Made by a program: the position numbers and the translations under genes. Below, piece by piece: positions 1 through 5,751 of a DNA stretch of 6,566 bases; within the stretch, counting starts at the first letter, position 1, and the number at the start of each line of letters is the position of its first letter. Under the pieces are notes generated by a model. It saw only the letters and a program-made list of their open reading frames with translations. It did not search any database and was not told the origin of the DNA. This DNA comes from Candidatus Bathyarchaeota archaeon (GTDB lineage Archaea; Thermoproteota; Bathyarchaeia; Bathyarchaeales; Bathycorpusculaceae), in the NCBI GenBank assembly GCA_018396935.1, contig JAGTRA010000043.1:1443-8008 (forward strand), given 5' to 3'.

Positions 1-364
1 AGGTTATGATAAAACGGCAACCAAACTTTTCAACAAAATCAAGGATAGCGCTACAAATCTCGTAATGAGCAACAACATCATCGAAAGATGGCTGAGTATC
101 ACCCGTTAATATGATAAGGTCATGTTCATTTGATGATGCAGCATAAAACTCATATTTAGGTAGACGGCAGATTCCATCAGAACTAACGGAAACATAGTCT
201 GGAAAATATGGCGCATATAATTCAGCAAAAGGTTTTGCGCCATAGAACTTCATCAACAAGTTAGTGGCAATTCTACCGACATTTCCAATTCCCGGAAGAC
301 CTTCTATAAGAATGGGATCACAAAGAGATGGGGTAAGGAGCACACGAAAATAGGGCCTGTCCAT
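1..364 (-). CDS. PAC2-family protein (proteasome assembly chaperone-like), N-terminal part, cut by window edge
   Basis: The minus strand is open from an ATG at 364-362 to the left edge, giving 121 complete codons. The protein begins MDRPYFRVLLTP and has the glycine-rich motif GLPGIGNVGR at about residues 22-31, then ILTGDTQPSF at about 86-95. Both are typical of the archaeal PAC2 family (the COG2047/COG1938 group). Known members resemble eukaryotic proteasome assembly chaperones, and some archaeal homologues (PbaA/PbaB) act as proteasome-associated chaperones; whether this one does is inference. The protein looks soluble, with no signal peptide or membrane segment in the visible part. No clear SD precedes the ATG, and a TATA-like element lies 34-40 bases upstream, so the transcript may have a very short leader. 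The start is divergent from the tRNA gene. About half of the protein lies outside the window. Confidence 0.85.
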   Translation of the reverse strand, partial: MDRPYFRVLLTPSLCDPILIEGLPGIGNVGRIATNLLMKFYGAKPFAELYAPYFPDYVSVSSDGICRLPKYEFYAASSNEHDLIILTGDTQPSFDDVVAHYEICSAILDFVEKFGCRFIIT

Positions 365-397
365 GATTTAAACCAAAATCGACTAAAGAAAAATACC

Positions 398-404
398 AAA
401 TAAA
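398..404 (-). promoter_or_regulatory. Possible TATA box for the PAC2-family gene
   Basis: On the minus strand this reads TTTATTT, preceded by the purine-rich GAAAGG, which could serve as BRE. It lies 34-40 bases upstream of the ATG, which would put the transcription start about 9 bases before the start codon. The call rests on position and composition only. Confidence 0.3.
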
Positions 405-423
405 CCTTTCTAGCAGCCTAAAA

Positions 424-431
424 GAATTTAA
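424..431 (+). promoter_or_regulatory. Possible TATA box for the initiator tRNA
   Basis: The A/T-rich GAATTTAA is centred about 28 bases upstream of the first base of the mature tRNA, the expected distance for an archaeal TATA element with a short 5' leader. A second A/T-rich stretch (GTTTAACT, 436-443) lies too close to be the better choice. Confidence 0.35.
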
Positions 432-455
432 GACAGTTTAACTTTGCATTAAGAT

Positions 456-534
456 AGCGGGGTGGGGTAGCCAGGACGAACCCGCCGGGCTCATAACCCG
501 GAGATCGGTCGTTCAAATCGACCCCCCGCTACCA
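456..534 (+). tRNA. Initiator tRNA-Met (CAT), CCA encoded
   Basis: A full cloverleaf can be folded. The acceptor stem AGCGGGG (456-462) pairs with CCCCGCT (524-530). The D stem is 465-468 with 480-483, and GG of the D loop is at 474-475. The anticodon stem CCGGG (485-489) pairs with CCCGG (497-501) around loop CTCATAA, with CAT at 492-494. The T stem GGTCG (507-511) pairs with CGACC (519-523) around TTCAAAT. The discriminator A is at 531 and CCA at 532-534 is encoded. There is no intron. The A1-U72 pair and three consecutive G-C pairs next to the anticodon loop (487-489 with 497-499) are the archaeal/eukaryotic initiator signature. These separate it from elongator tRNA-Met and from tRNA-Ile2, which is also CAT in the gene. 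Confidence 0.96.
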
Positions 535-624
535 ATTAATGACTCTATATCGTTGCAATGCATCGCTCTCAGAGGAATAATAGTAATTTCATGAAACTAT
601 ATGTCCAGAAATGATATATCAGAG

Positions 625-635
625 AATTTAATAAC
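625..635 (+). promoter_or_regulatory. Possible TATA box for the radical SAM gene
   Basis: AATTTAATAAC lies in the 161-base gap between the tRNA and the radical SAM gene. Transcription would start near 656, giving a leader of about 40 bases that contains the SD. An 8-base palindrome, GATATATC, lies just upstream at 613-620 and is an alternative A/T-rich element. Nothing else was recognised in this gap: no small ORF of useful length and no RNA gene. Confidence 0.3.
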
Positions 636-682
636 TGATAATGTCATCATTGCCGCATCAACGAAGAATGTTCTTAGAATGT

Positions 683-688
683 GGAGGT
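683..688 (+). promoter_or_regulatory. Strong Shine-Dalgarno for the radical SAM gene
   Basis: GGAGGT is a perfect match to the archaeal SD and sits 7 bases before the ATG at 696. It fixes that start and excludes the later in-frame ATG at codon 9. Confidence 0.8.
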
Positions 689-695
689 ATAAAGA

Positions 696-2228
696 ATGCA
701 TTTAGACGCTATTGAAAATATGGTTTTTTCAGTTACGATTAACCCATTTTTAAGACGCATTATAAGCTTTTTTGATAAGAACTGCCCAAATGATGGCAAT
801 TTATTGCTTAACTCGTTAAGTGACTTCCTAGGCAATGCGCCTCCTCTATGCTCCACATGTAGAAGCATAAGCAGAAAAATAGCCAAGCCATTTTACCAAG
901 TTAGCAGTTTGCTACTAAAGGTAGACAAAAACTTCATGAAAAAACAATTTATAGAGGATAAATATGGTGGAGCTTGGTTCAAGGGCTTTGGTTTAATGAT
1001 GCGAGGTGTGGAAAAGTACGGTATACGGATACCATTCGTTCCAGCAGGACCTTTTGAGGTCGTATGGAATTTTACTTATAAATGTAACCTTAGGTGCAAG
1101 CACTGCTATGAAGACGCTGGTAAAAGTGAAAGGAAAGAGCTAACAACGGATGAAGCAAAACAAGTTATAGATAAGCTCTCAACCATAGCAAACATAGGCA
1201 TTCCGGCTTTATCATTTAGTGGTGGAGAGCCCCTTGTACGAAAAGACTTCTTTGAATTGGCAGCTTACGCTAAGAAGCGAATTCCATATATTAGTTTAGC
1301 TTCTAATGGAACACTTTTAACTAGAGATAATGCCAAAAAACTGAAAAATTCAGGTGTGGATTACATAGAGATAAGCATCGATGGAGCCTCAGCAACAACC
1401 CACGATGAATTTAGAGGCGTACCTGGAGCTTTTGAAAAAGCTATTGAGGGAGTGAAAAACTGCGTTAACGAGGGGATAGACACCTGTATAGCTACAGTTA
1501 TACATAGGGAAAATCTCAATGAAACAGAGAAAATAATACAACTGGCAAAAGAATTAGGAGTGAGATTTATACACTTCAATTACATACCAACTGGAAGAGC
1601 TAAAGAGCATATAGAATTAGATCTGACACCCGAGGAACGGTTACATGTCCTACAATTGATAGGAAAGGAAGTAATAAGTCTCTACCTCCAAGCAAAGGAA
1701 GAAGAATTTAAGAGGGGCAGTACGAAGATAAAAGTTGATAGATTTTTCAGCACATGCCCGCAATATGCAGGAGTTACAAGGGATCTTGCAAAGAAAATGG
1801 GTGAAAACTTCATGGTCGAAGCGCATTACGCCGCAAAAAAAGGAGTTGAAAACGTAGCAAATTTCTTGGGAGGATGCGGAGCTGGACGTCTTTACTGTGC
1901 AATCGAGCCAAATGGGGATATAAAACCCTGCGTCTTCTTCCCAACAAATGAGAACACCGTCATAGGAAATATCTTAAATGATGATTTTGAAGAAATTTGG
2001 GATGAAAACAAAACTTTATGGATGTTAAGGAATAGGGAGGAACTTGAAACTTATAAAACAAGGAATGGAAACGTCGGGTGTGGAAGCTGCCCAGATAAAT
2101 ATATATGCGGGGGATGTAGAGCGAGAGCTTATAGCTACTTTAACGGGAATATGAGAGCACCAGATATCGGGTGCATCTATAACAAACCATTGTGGGAGAT
2201 AATCGCCAGCGCATCGGTTAATTCGTAG
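696..2228 (+). CDS. Radical SAM/SPASM domain protein
   Basis: This is a 510-residue [4Fe-4S] radical enzyme, probably cytoplasmic. The radical SAM motif CX3CX2C is C130, C134, C137 in a YKCNLRCKHCYE context, followed by GGEP at 176-179, a SAM-binding SNGT at 203-206 and SIDGA at 227-231. A C-terminal SPASM domain is complete: C394-X12-G407-X4-C412, then C462-X2-C465-X5-C471-X2-C474 and a final C493, enough for two auxiliary clusters. An N-terminal region of about 115 residues carries C30 and CSTC at 52-55 before the conserved-looking FGLMMRGVEKYGI stretch. SPASM enzymes modify peptides or proteins (PqqE, anSME) or act in heme synthesis (AhbC/AhbD); the sequence does not say which applies here. 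No precursor-peptide gene is visible nearby. It has its own leader and SD and converges on L24e with 11 bases between stops, so it seems to be a single-gene unit. Domain identity is sure; substrate is unknown. Confidence 0.93.
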   Translation: MHLDAIENMVFSVTINPFLRRIISFFDKNCPNDGNLLLNSLSDFLGNAPPLCSTCRSISRKIAKPFYQVSSLLLKVDKNFMKKQFIEDKYGGAWFKGFGLMMRGVEKYGIRIPFVPAGPFEVVWNFTYKCNLRCKHCYEDAGKSERKELTTDEAKQVIDKLSTIANIGIPALSFSGGEPLVRKDFFELAAYAKKRIPYISLASNGTLLTRDNAKKLKNSGVDYIEISIDGASATTHDEFRGVPGAFEKAIEGVKNCVNEGIDTCIATVIHRENLNETEKIIQLAKELGVRFIHFNYIPTGRAKEHIELDLTPEERLHVLQLIGKEVISLYLQAKEEEFKRGSTKIKVDRFFSTCPQYAGVTRDLAKKMGENFMVEAHYAAKKGVENVANFLGGCGAGRLYCAIEPNGDIKPCVFFPTNENTVIGNILNDDFEEIWDENKTLWMLRNREELETYKTRNGNVGCGSCPDKYICGGCRARAYSYFNGNMRAPDIGCIYNKPLWEIIASASVNS

Positions 2229-2235
2229 AACTATG

Positions 2236-2264
2236 AAAGCTAAGCTTTTCCTTTCTCCTCTTTT
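2236..2264 (+). terminator. Possible terminator of the radical SAM transcript
   Basis: A 5-bp stem, AAAGC (2236-2240) with GCTTT (2244-2248) around TAA, is followed by a pyrimidine-rich stretch with several T runs to 2264. It starts 8 bases after the stop codon and overlaps the 3' end of L24e on the other strand. U-rich tracts are the main archaeal termination signal; the stem may be incidental. Confidence 0.35.
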
Positions 2265-2437
2265 CCGTAGTAGGCAGTCCACTTAAGTTTACGTGAGTCT
2301 CTATTAAGCTCTAATGAGTTCTTTCTACATTTACTAGAGCAGAACCAAAGAACAGTACCGTCGTTTTTAACATACATCATCCCAGTTCCCTGAGGAAACT
2401 CAAGTCCGCAGAAAGAGCACTTCCTTAATCTCGGCAA
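2240..2437 (-). CDS. rpl24e: 50S ribosomal protein L24e
   Basis: This is a 65-residue zinc-binding protein of the large ribosomal subunit, present in archaea and eukaryotes. Four cysteines form the zinc site: C7 and C10 (CSFC), then C33 and C37 (CSSKC), with the family's G-x-G-x-M-x-V-x-x-D-G core between them and a WFC motif at 31-33. The length is normal for archaeal L24e. The start codon is TTG (2437-2435); a G-rich SD, GGGGGT at 2448-2443, lies 5 bases upstream, and there is no ATG that would keep both the first cysteine pair and the SD. It is the last gene of the L7Ae-S28e-L24e operon, 22 bases after S28e, and converges on the radical SAM gene. Confidence 0.95.
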   Translation of the reverse strand: MPRLRKCSFCGLEFPQGTGMMYVKNDGTVLWFCSSKCRKNSLELNRDSRKLKWTAYYGKEEKGKA

Positions 2438-2459
2438 ACCGAACCCCCTAAATAAAGTT

Positions 2460-2687
2460 TTACCTTGTTATCTTCTTCGCTTCCCTCTCAGTTTCTCTAA
2501 GCATTAAAATATCCTGAAGGCGAACAGGGCCTTTCACGTTTCTCGTTATTATTCGGCCTTTATCCTTGCCCTCCAGGATACGGACTCTAACCTGCGTAAT
2601 TTCACCAGTAACCCCTGTACGACCAATGATTTGAATGACCTCTGCAGGAGTTAACTCTTCTTCAATTGTTTCTTTTGACTGACTCAT
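2460..2687 (-). CDS. rps28e: 30S ribosomal protein S28e
   Basis: This is a 75-residue small-subunit protein with an OB-fold, found in archaea and eukaryotes, that lies near the mRNA exit region. The signature runs from [17 protein letters not shown] (residues 22-38) to the highly conserved C-terminal LRETEREA (63-70). Length is normal. The ATG at 2687-2685 follows the L7Ae stop by only 2 bases and has no strong SD of its own, so it is probably translated by coupling with L7Ae. The order L7Ae-S28e-L24e is a well-known archaeal cluster. Confidence 0.96.
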   Translation of the reverse strand: MSQSKETIEEELTPAEVIQIIGRTGVTGEITQVRVRILEGKDKGRIITRNVKGPVRLQDILMLRETEREAKKITR

Positions 2688-2689
2688 TG

Positions 2690-3067
2690 TTAAGCGCCTT
2701 TCTTAATATTTTCAATACGCTTAACTATTTCCTTTACGAGACTAGCAGATTCGCCTTCGTTTATTATACATGCTGAAGCTGCAGGAACTTCTATTCCTAC
2801 AGCGCTTCCTATTTTCTCTTTGCTTGGCACAAAGACGTAAGGTATCTTCTTTTCTTCACATAGCAAGGGGAGATGAGCCACGATTTCAGGAGGATCAACA
2901 TCCTCTGCTATCACCACCAATTTTGCAAGTCCGCGTTCAACGGCTTTTGTGGTTTCATTAGTACCTTTTTTAACACTGCCTGTCTTTGCGGCTATTTGGA
3001 GGGCTTCATAGGCCGCATCTGCAACCTCCTTCGGAACCTCAAACTTTACATAGAATGGTTTAGGCAT
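2690..3067 (-). CDS. rpl7ae: 50S ribosomal protein L7Ae (kink-turn RNA-binding protein)
   Basis: L7Ae binds kink-turn RNA. In archaea it is a subunit of the 50S ribosome, of box C/D and H/ACA guide RNPs, and of RNase P. The protein has 125 residues when started at ATG 3067. The RNA-binding segment [12 protein letters not shown] is at residues 35-46, followed by [20 protein letters not shown] and the C-terminal [20 protein letters not shown] region, all typical. A GTG at 3076 would add three residues (M-R-P), but [12 protein letters not shown] matches the usual family N-terminus and GGTGA at 3077-3073 is placed 5 bases before ATG 3067, so the ATG is preferred. It is the first gene of the operon with S28e and L24e, and divergent from gar1. 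The gar1 neighbour fits its role in H/ACA particles, though the two genes are on opposite strands. Confidence 0.96.
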   Translation of the reverse strand: MPKPFYVKFEVPKEVADAAYEALQIAAKTGSVKKGTNETTKAVERGLAKLVVIAEDVDPPEIVAHLPLLCEEKKIPYVFVPSKEKIGSAVGIEVPAASACIINEGESASLVKEIVKRIENIKKGA

Positions 3068-3108
3068 AGGCCTCACCCACTTAATGCACAGTCTTTATCA
3101 ACATCACC

Positions 3109-3116
3109 TATTTATG
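3109..3116 (-). promoter_or_regulatory. Likely TATA box for the L7Ae-S28e-L24e operon
   Basis: On the minus strand it reads CATAAATA, with an A-rich stretch (CGAAACATT) just upstream. The predicted transcription start is near 3086, leaving a leader of about 19 bases before ATG 3067 that contains the GGTGA ribosome-binding sequence. Confidence 0.5.
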
Positions 3117-3160
3117 AATGTTTCGACAGTTAAAGCAGAATCTTTACAAAAACTAAGGTA

Positions 3161-3175
3161 GAAAGACTTAAATAA
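3161..3175 (+). promoter_or_regulatory. Likely BRE/TATA promoter of gar1-tfb
   Basis: GAAAGA (BRE-like) runs directly into CTTAAATAAA, a good archaeal TATA element. Transcription would start near 3196, so the short leader carries the SD-like AGGGGT (3203-3208) ahead of the TTG at 3219. It forms a divergent promoter pair with the L7Ae operon promoter about 50 bases away. Confidence 0.55.
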
Positions 3176-3218
3176 AGTGGTTCCTTGAACTTTCCTGTTT
3201 TAAGGGGTCTTTGAAAGC

Positions 3219-3467
3219 TTGATTAGATTAGGCTCAGCGCTCCACATAAGCTCAAGCGGGAACATTATAGTTAAAATTGAAAACCTTCCTAAAATTGGCG
3301 ATAAAGTCGTAGATGAAAATTTGAATGTAGTTGGGGAAGTTTTTGACATTTTTGGACCTGTTTCAGCACCATACGCAGCAGTTAAACCCAAGACTACTAA
3401 GCCGGAGAATCTTGTTAACAAGCTGTTGTATGTATTCCCCCGCAGTAAAGTTAAGGGGAGATGGTAG
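3219..3467 (+). CDS. gar1: H/ACA RNA-protein complex component Gar1
   Basis: Gar1 is a core protein of the H/ACA ribonucleoprotein; it contacts the Cbf5 pseudouridine synthase and helps substrate loading and release during rRNA pseudouridylation. The 82-residue protein is a single Gar1/Naf1 beta-barrel: RLGSALHISSSGNIIVKIE, then the conserved LPKIGDKVVDENLNVVGEVFDIFGPVSAPYAAVK pattern in two parts (residues about 23-34 and 37-56) and a short basic tail. It lacks the glycine/arginine-rich ends of eukaryotic Gar1, as expected for archaea. The start is TTG at 3219-3221: a stop in frame at 3201-3203 leaves no other usual start before the conserved core, and AGGGGT lies about 10 bases upstream. 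The stop is 3 bases before tfb; gar1-tfb pairing is common in archaea. Confidence 0.92.
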   Translation: MIRLGSALHISSSGNIIVKIENLPKIGDKVVDENLNVVGEVFDIFGPVSAPYAAVKPKTTKPENLVNKLLYVFPRSKVKGRW

Positions 3468-3470
3468 AAT

Positions 3471-4430
3471 TTGGATGATTTAGAAGTCGCGGAATCAGAT
3501 CCTAGAACAGCCGCTCAACAAATTAACATTCAGTCATGTCCAGAATGCGGCAGTACGAGACTTATGCGCGATTATGAGTGTGCAGAACTGGTATGTATGG
3601 ACTGCGGCTGCGTCGTAGCAGCCAAAATAGCCGATAGAGGGCCGGAGTGGAGGGCATTCGACGACGAACAAAAGGCTAAGAGAACAAGGGTTGGAGCGCC
3701 CTTAACCTATTCGATACATGACAAAGGCTTATCCACGATGATTGATTGGCATGACAGGGATATTTACGGAAAGGGGCTGTCGCCTGGACAACGAGCACAG
3801 GTTTATCGCCTTAGGAAATGGCAGCGTAGGATAAGGGTTTCTGATGCTACTGAGCGCAACCTCGCCTTTGCATTATCAGAAATAACTAAAATTGCAAACA
3901 ATTTAAGTCTTCCAAAGAACATCCTAGAGACGGCTTCCCTGATATATAGGAAGGCTGTTAAAGAAAAACTCATACGTGGTAGGTCAATTCAAGGAATGAC
4001 ATCAGCGGCAGTGTATTTGGCATGCAGACAATGCGGTTTGCCAAGGACTCTTGAGGAAATAGCACAAGCGTCGAATGTCGACAAAAAAGAGATAGGGCGC
4101 AGCTACCGTTTTCTTATAAAAGAGCTTGGGTTTAACATACCACCCATAAAGCCAAGTCAATATGTAACTAAATTTTCAAACCAACTGACGCTGCAAGGTA
4201 AAGTTGAGGAAATAGCTCATAAAATCCTAGCAGTTGCTAAAGAATTAAAGCTGACATCAGGCCGTGGGCCCACAGGAATAGCAGCTGCAGCAAGTTACAT
4301 AGCTTCTGTACTAACTGGTGAAAGAAAAACACAGAGAGAAATAGCAGAGATTGCCCAAGTAACAGAAGTAACTATCAGAAATCGATACAAGGAACTAGTA
4401 GAAAAACTGATGTTTAACATAACACTATAA
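3471..4430 (+). CDS. tfb: Transcription initiation factor IIB (TFB)
   Basis: TFB bridges TBP bound to the TATA box and RNA polymerase during archaeal transcription initiation. The 319-residue protein shows the complete domain order. The zinc ribbon has C23, C26, C42, C45. The B-reader/linker follows with [13 protein letters not shown] at about 55-67 and the conserved [19 protein letters not shown]. Two cyclin folds lie at about 120-215 and 220-319. The second ends in the helix-turn-helix [21 protein letters not shown] (motif from about residue 291), which reads the BRE. Length is normal. The TTG at 3471 is preceded by AGGGGAG (3454-3460), and only 3 bases separate it from the gar1 stop, so translation is probably coupled. 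A nearby ATG at 3475 is out of frame and stops after one further codon. Confidence 0.97.
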   Translation: MDDLEVAESDPRTAAQQINIQSCPECGSTRLMRDYECAELVCMDCGCVVAAKIADRGPEWRAFDDEQKAKRTRVGAPLTYSIHDKGLSTMIDWHDRDIYGKGLSPGQRAQVYRLRKWQRRIRVSDATERNLAFALSEITKIANNLSLPKNILETASLIYRKAVKEKLIRGRSIQGMTSAAVYLACRQCGLPRTLEEIAQASNVDKKEIGRSYRFLIKELGFNIPPIKPSQYVTKFSNQLTLQGKVEEIAHKILAVAKELKLTSGRGPTGIAAAASYIASVLTGERKTQREIAEIAQVTEVTIRNRYKELVEKLMFNITL

Positions 4431-4453
4431 TCCCCCACCCCACTTTTTCTCTA
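4431..4453 (+). terminator. Possible pyrimidine-tract terminator of gar1-tfb
   Basis: Directly after the tfb stop comes a C-rich run followed by a T5 tract and CTCT. Archaeal RNA polymerase commonly stops at such T-rich tracts without a strong hairpin. No stem is evident. Confidence 0.4.
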
Positions 4454-4518
4454 CACAATGAATGTCATCGTATATTATGTAGATTGATGCATGTTGGCAC
4501 ATTTTAGGTCGGAAAATT

Positions 4519-4533
4519 GTTTATTCAATAAAC
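4519..4533. repeat. Perfect palindrome in the tfb-L40e gap
   Basis: GTTTATT and AATAAAC flank a single central C, giving 7-bp arms. It lies in the 142-base gap between tfb and L40e and is followed at 4537-4542 by GGAGGT. It could be an operator or a TATA-like element readable on both strands; an A/T-rich chance palindrome is also possible. No other gene was recognised in 4431-4572 on either strand. Confidence 0.5.
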
Positions 4534-4572
4534 CTTGGAGGTTAATACCATACAAATATGTAACTGAGTTAC

Positions 4573-4734
4573 TTACTTGATTATTTCTCGTTTCTTCCAT
4601 CTAAGGTTTTTACTACGGCATTTTCTACACTTCACAGCTGATGGAGAATTTCTCACGCCACACTCTCTACATATTTTAACGTATAGCCGCCGCTTTTGTG
4701 CTAAGGCTTTCTTCATCGGATCGGTTATCGGCAT
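4573..4734 (-). CDS. rpl40e: 50S ribosomal protein L40e
   Basis: This short gene encodes a 53-residue zinc-ribbon protein of the large ribosomal subunit. It begins MPITDPMKKA, the usual archaeal L40e N-terminus, and has CREC (C22, C25) and CRKC (C36, C39) separated by ten residues, followed by the basic RSKNLRWKKRE tail. In eukaryotes the homologue is made as a ubiquitin fusion; here it stands alone, as in other archaea. The start ATG (4734-4732) is supported by homology; the upstream sequence is purine-rich (GAAGAGATGAAGGAAG) rather than a perfect SD. It is a single gene, divergent from alba and convergent with the end of tfb. A longer open frame on the opposite strand over the same bases is a shadow. 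Confidence 0.95.
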   Translation of the reverse strand: MPITDPMKKALAQKRRLYVKICRECGVRNSPSAVKCRKCRSKNLRWKKREIIK

Positions 4735-4768
4735 CTTCCTTCATCTCTTCACAAGTCACATGAAAATG

Positions 4769-4787
4769 TTTTAAATATACTTTTCTG
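4769..4787 (-). promoter_or_regulatory. Likely BRE/TATA promoter of L40e
   Basis: On the minus strand AGAAAAGT (BRE-like) leads into ATATTTAAAA (TATA). A start near 4748 would give a leader of about 14 bases before the L40e ATG. Confidence 0.5.
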
Positions 4788-4815
4788 AGGATATCTTTTG
4801 AAAATCTACACCATA

Positions 4816-4849
4816 AGATATTTATTTACCGATAAAATGCTAAATAAAG
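4816..4849 (+). promoter_or_regulatory. Promoter region of alba, two TATA candidates
   Basis: Two A/T-rich elements are possible: GATATTTATTTA (4817-4828), which would start transcription near 4849 with a leader of about 35 bases, and GCTAAATAAAG (4839-4849), which would start near 4871 with a leader of about 14. Either leader includes the SD GAGGCGGT at 4873-4880. Sequence alone does not decide between them. Confidence 0.4.
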
Positions 4850-4884
4850 CAACATAAATGCAAAGAAGGAGTGAGGCGGTAAAA

Positions 4885-5163
4885 ATGACAGAGAGTAACT
4901 CAGTGTTAATCGGGAAGAAGCCAGTAATGAACTATGTGCTGGCTTGTATAACCCTGTTCCACGGCGGAGCGAAAGAGGTTAATATAAAAGCAAGGGGCAG
5001 AGCTATAAGTCGAGCTGTTGATGTCGTAGAAGTTGTTAGGCGCCGATTCCTACCAGACGTTAAAGTCAAAAAAGTGACTATAGGCACCGAGCAGGTAGCG
5101 CCCAGAGAAGAAGGTGGCACACCAACCAACGTTAGCACCATCGAGATAACATTAGAACGCTAA
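4885..5163 (+). CDS. alba: DNA/RNA-binding chromatin protein Alba
   Basis: Alba is a small dimeric, abundant protein that coats DNA and also RNA in many archaea. The 92-residue protein shows the family signature: [12 protein letters not shown] with paired lysines K11-K12 (equivalent to K16-K17 of Sulfolobus Alba, whose acetylation lowers DNA affinity), then [24 protein letters not shown] and the C-terminal strand [10 protein letters not shown]. Length and N-terminus fit the start ATG at 4885, which has GAGGCGGT 4 bases upstream. An in-frame ATG at 4858 would add nine residues that are not typical of the family and would leave that SD inside the gene. It is transcribed divergently from L40e; 66 bases separate it from the next gene. 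Confidence 0.96.
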   Translation: MTESNSVLIGKKPVMNYVLACITLFHGGAKEVNIKARGRAISRAVDVVEVVRRRFLPDVKVKKVTIGTEQVAPREEGGTPTNVSTIEITLER

Positions 5164-5191
5164 GTCAGCAATCCGATGCATAAAGCTCCGC

Positions 5192-5220
5192 CGCCCCTCC
5201 TTTTATTTGTCTGGAGGGCG
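5192..5220 (+). promoter_or_regulatory. Hairpin that can pair with the SD of the KH-protein gene
   Basis: CGCCCCTCC (5192-5200) can pair with GGAGGGCG (5213-5220): six continuous pairs plus two more across one bulged C, around the 12-base loop TTTTATTTGTCT. The 3' arm holds GGAGGG, the only SD-like sequence before the GTG start at 5230. The fold could lower translation of the KH-protein gene, or together with its T-rich loop help end the alba transcript. A TTTTATTT element in the loop is also placed to act as a TATA box for a leaderless GTG transcript, in which case the hairpin would not be in that mRNA. Confidence 0.5.
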
Positions 5221-5229
5221 TGTTTCTGA

Positions 5230-5736
5230 GTGAAGACAGCATTATGCAACTTCTGTCTAAAAAGCGGAATACTATGTCAGAAATGTTCGGAAAAAATTAA
5301 GTCTGGAGAGCTCACTCAGTTAGACTTGGAAATAGCTCGCTTACTTGTTTCCTTGGAAAATACGTATCCTTCTCTTCAAAATGTTCATTTTCATAAGGCA
5401 GTAGAGGCGCGGGATACTATAGCTATAATCGTAGGCAGAGGAGATGTACCGCGTCTTCTAGGCCATGGTGGTAAGATTATTAAAGCTTTGGGTAAGAAGA
5501 CCGGGAAAGTGATAAGAGTTCTGGAGCATGGATCCGATGAAAGAAAGTTCCTTGAGGATCTGTTTGCACCCTTAAGCATAATCACAATAAACACAATATG
5601 GTTGCCTGATGGAACAACTGAAACCAGAGTCATTTTGAAAGGTAGAGGGGACAAGCCTCCATTCAACATTGAAGATCTTAAGGAGATAGCTCATAAAGTA
5701 CGCAACTTAACCTTACGCGTAGAATTCGCTAGGTAG
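5230..5736 (+). CDS. Zinc-ribbon/KH-domain RNA-binding protein (archaeal NusA-like)
   Basis: The 168-residue protein has an N-terminal zinc ribbon, CNFC (C6, C9) and CQKC (C16, C19), a short helical linker, and a KH domain with the GxxG loop at G78-H79-G80-G81 inside VPRLLGHGGKIIKALGKKTG. A second, KH-like segment (about 113-168) has no clear GxxG. Such proteins are annotated in archaea as NusA-like or transcription elongation factors, and are often found next to aspS; a direct role in elongation is poorly established, so RNA binding is the safe call. The start is GTG at 5230, which keeps the first zinc pair; GGAGGG lies 11 bases upstream within a possible hairpin. It ends 15 bases before aspS and probably forms an operon with it. 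Confidence 0.88.
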   Translation: MKTALCNFCLKSGILCQKCSEKIKSGELTQLDLEIARLLVSLENTYPSLQNVHFHKAVEARDTIAIIVGRGDVPRLLGHGGKIIKALGKKTGKVIRVLEHGSDERKFLEDLFAPLSIITINTIWLPDGTTETRVILKGRGDKPPFNIEDLKEIAHKVRNLTLRVEFAR

Positions 5737-5751
5737 GTTTGAGTGAAGTAA

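Noticed and set aside
605..640. Box C/D guide RNA candidate upstream of the radical SAM gene (ATGATAT, then CTGA).
   Set aside because: Box C has two mismatches, there is no C'/D' pair with correct spacing, and no terminal stem.
674..886. Open frame on the minus strand over the start of the radical SAM gene, and similar antisense frames at 1361-1579, 2025-2282, 3200-3421, 4932-5141, 5391-5669, 5850-6086 and 6347-6544.
   Set aside because: All are opposite well-supported genes, lack SDs and show no recognisable motifs.
3066..3111. Possible kink-turn or box C/D-like fold before L7Ae: ATAGG (3111-3107) pairs with CCTAT (3070-3066) over the start codon, with GTGATGT and GTGA inside, suggesting L7Ae autoregulation.
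   Set aside because: The 5' arm overlaps the predicted TATA box, so it should not be in the mRNA; the tandem G-A pairs are out of register by one base and no second stem can be formed.
4451..4500. Box C-like ACGATGA on the minus strand and TTGATG on the plus strand in the tfb-L40e gap.
   Set aside because: No matching box D at a suitable distance on either strand.
4577..4774. A 65-codon open frame on the plus strand.
   Set aside because: It lies over L40e on the opposite strand, has no SD, and its translation resembles no known family.
4858..4884. Upstream ATG extending Alba by nine residues.
   Set aside because: The SD GAGGCGGT sits inside the extension and directly serves ATG 4885; the family N-terminus begins at the later ATG.
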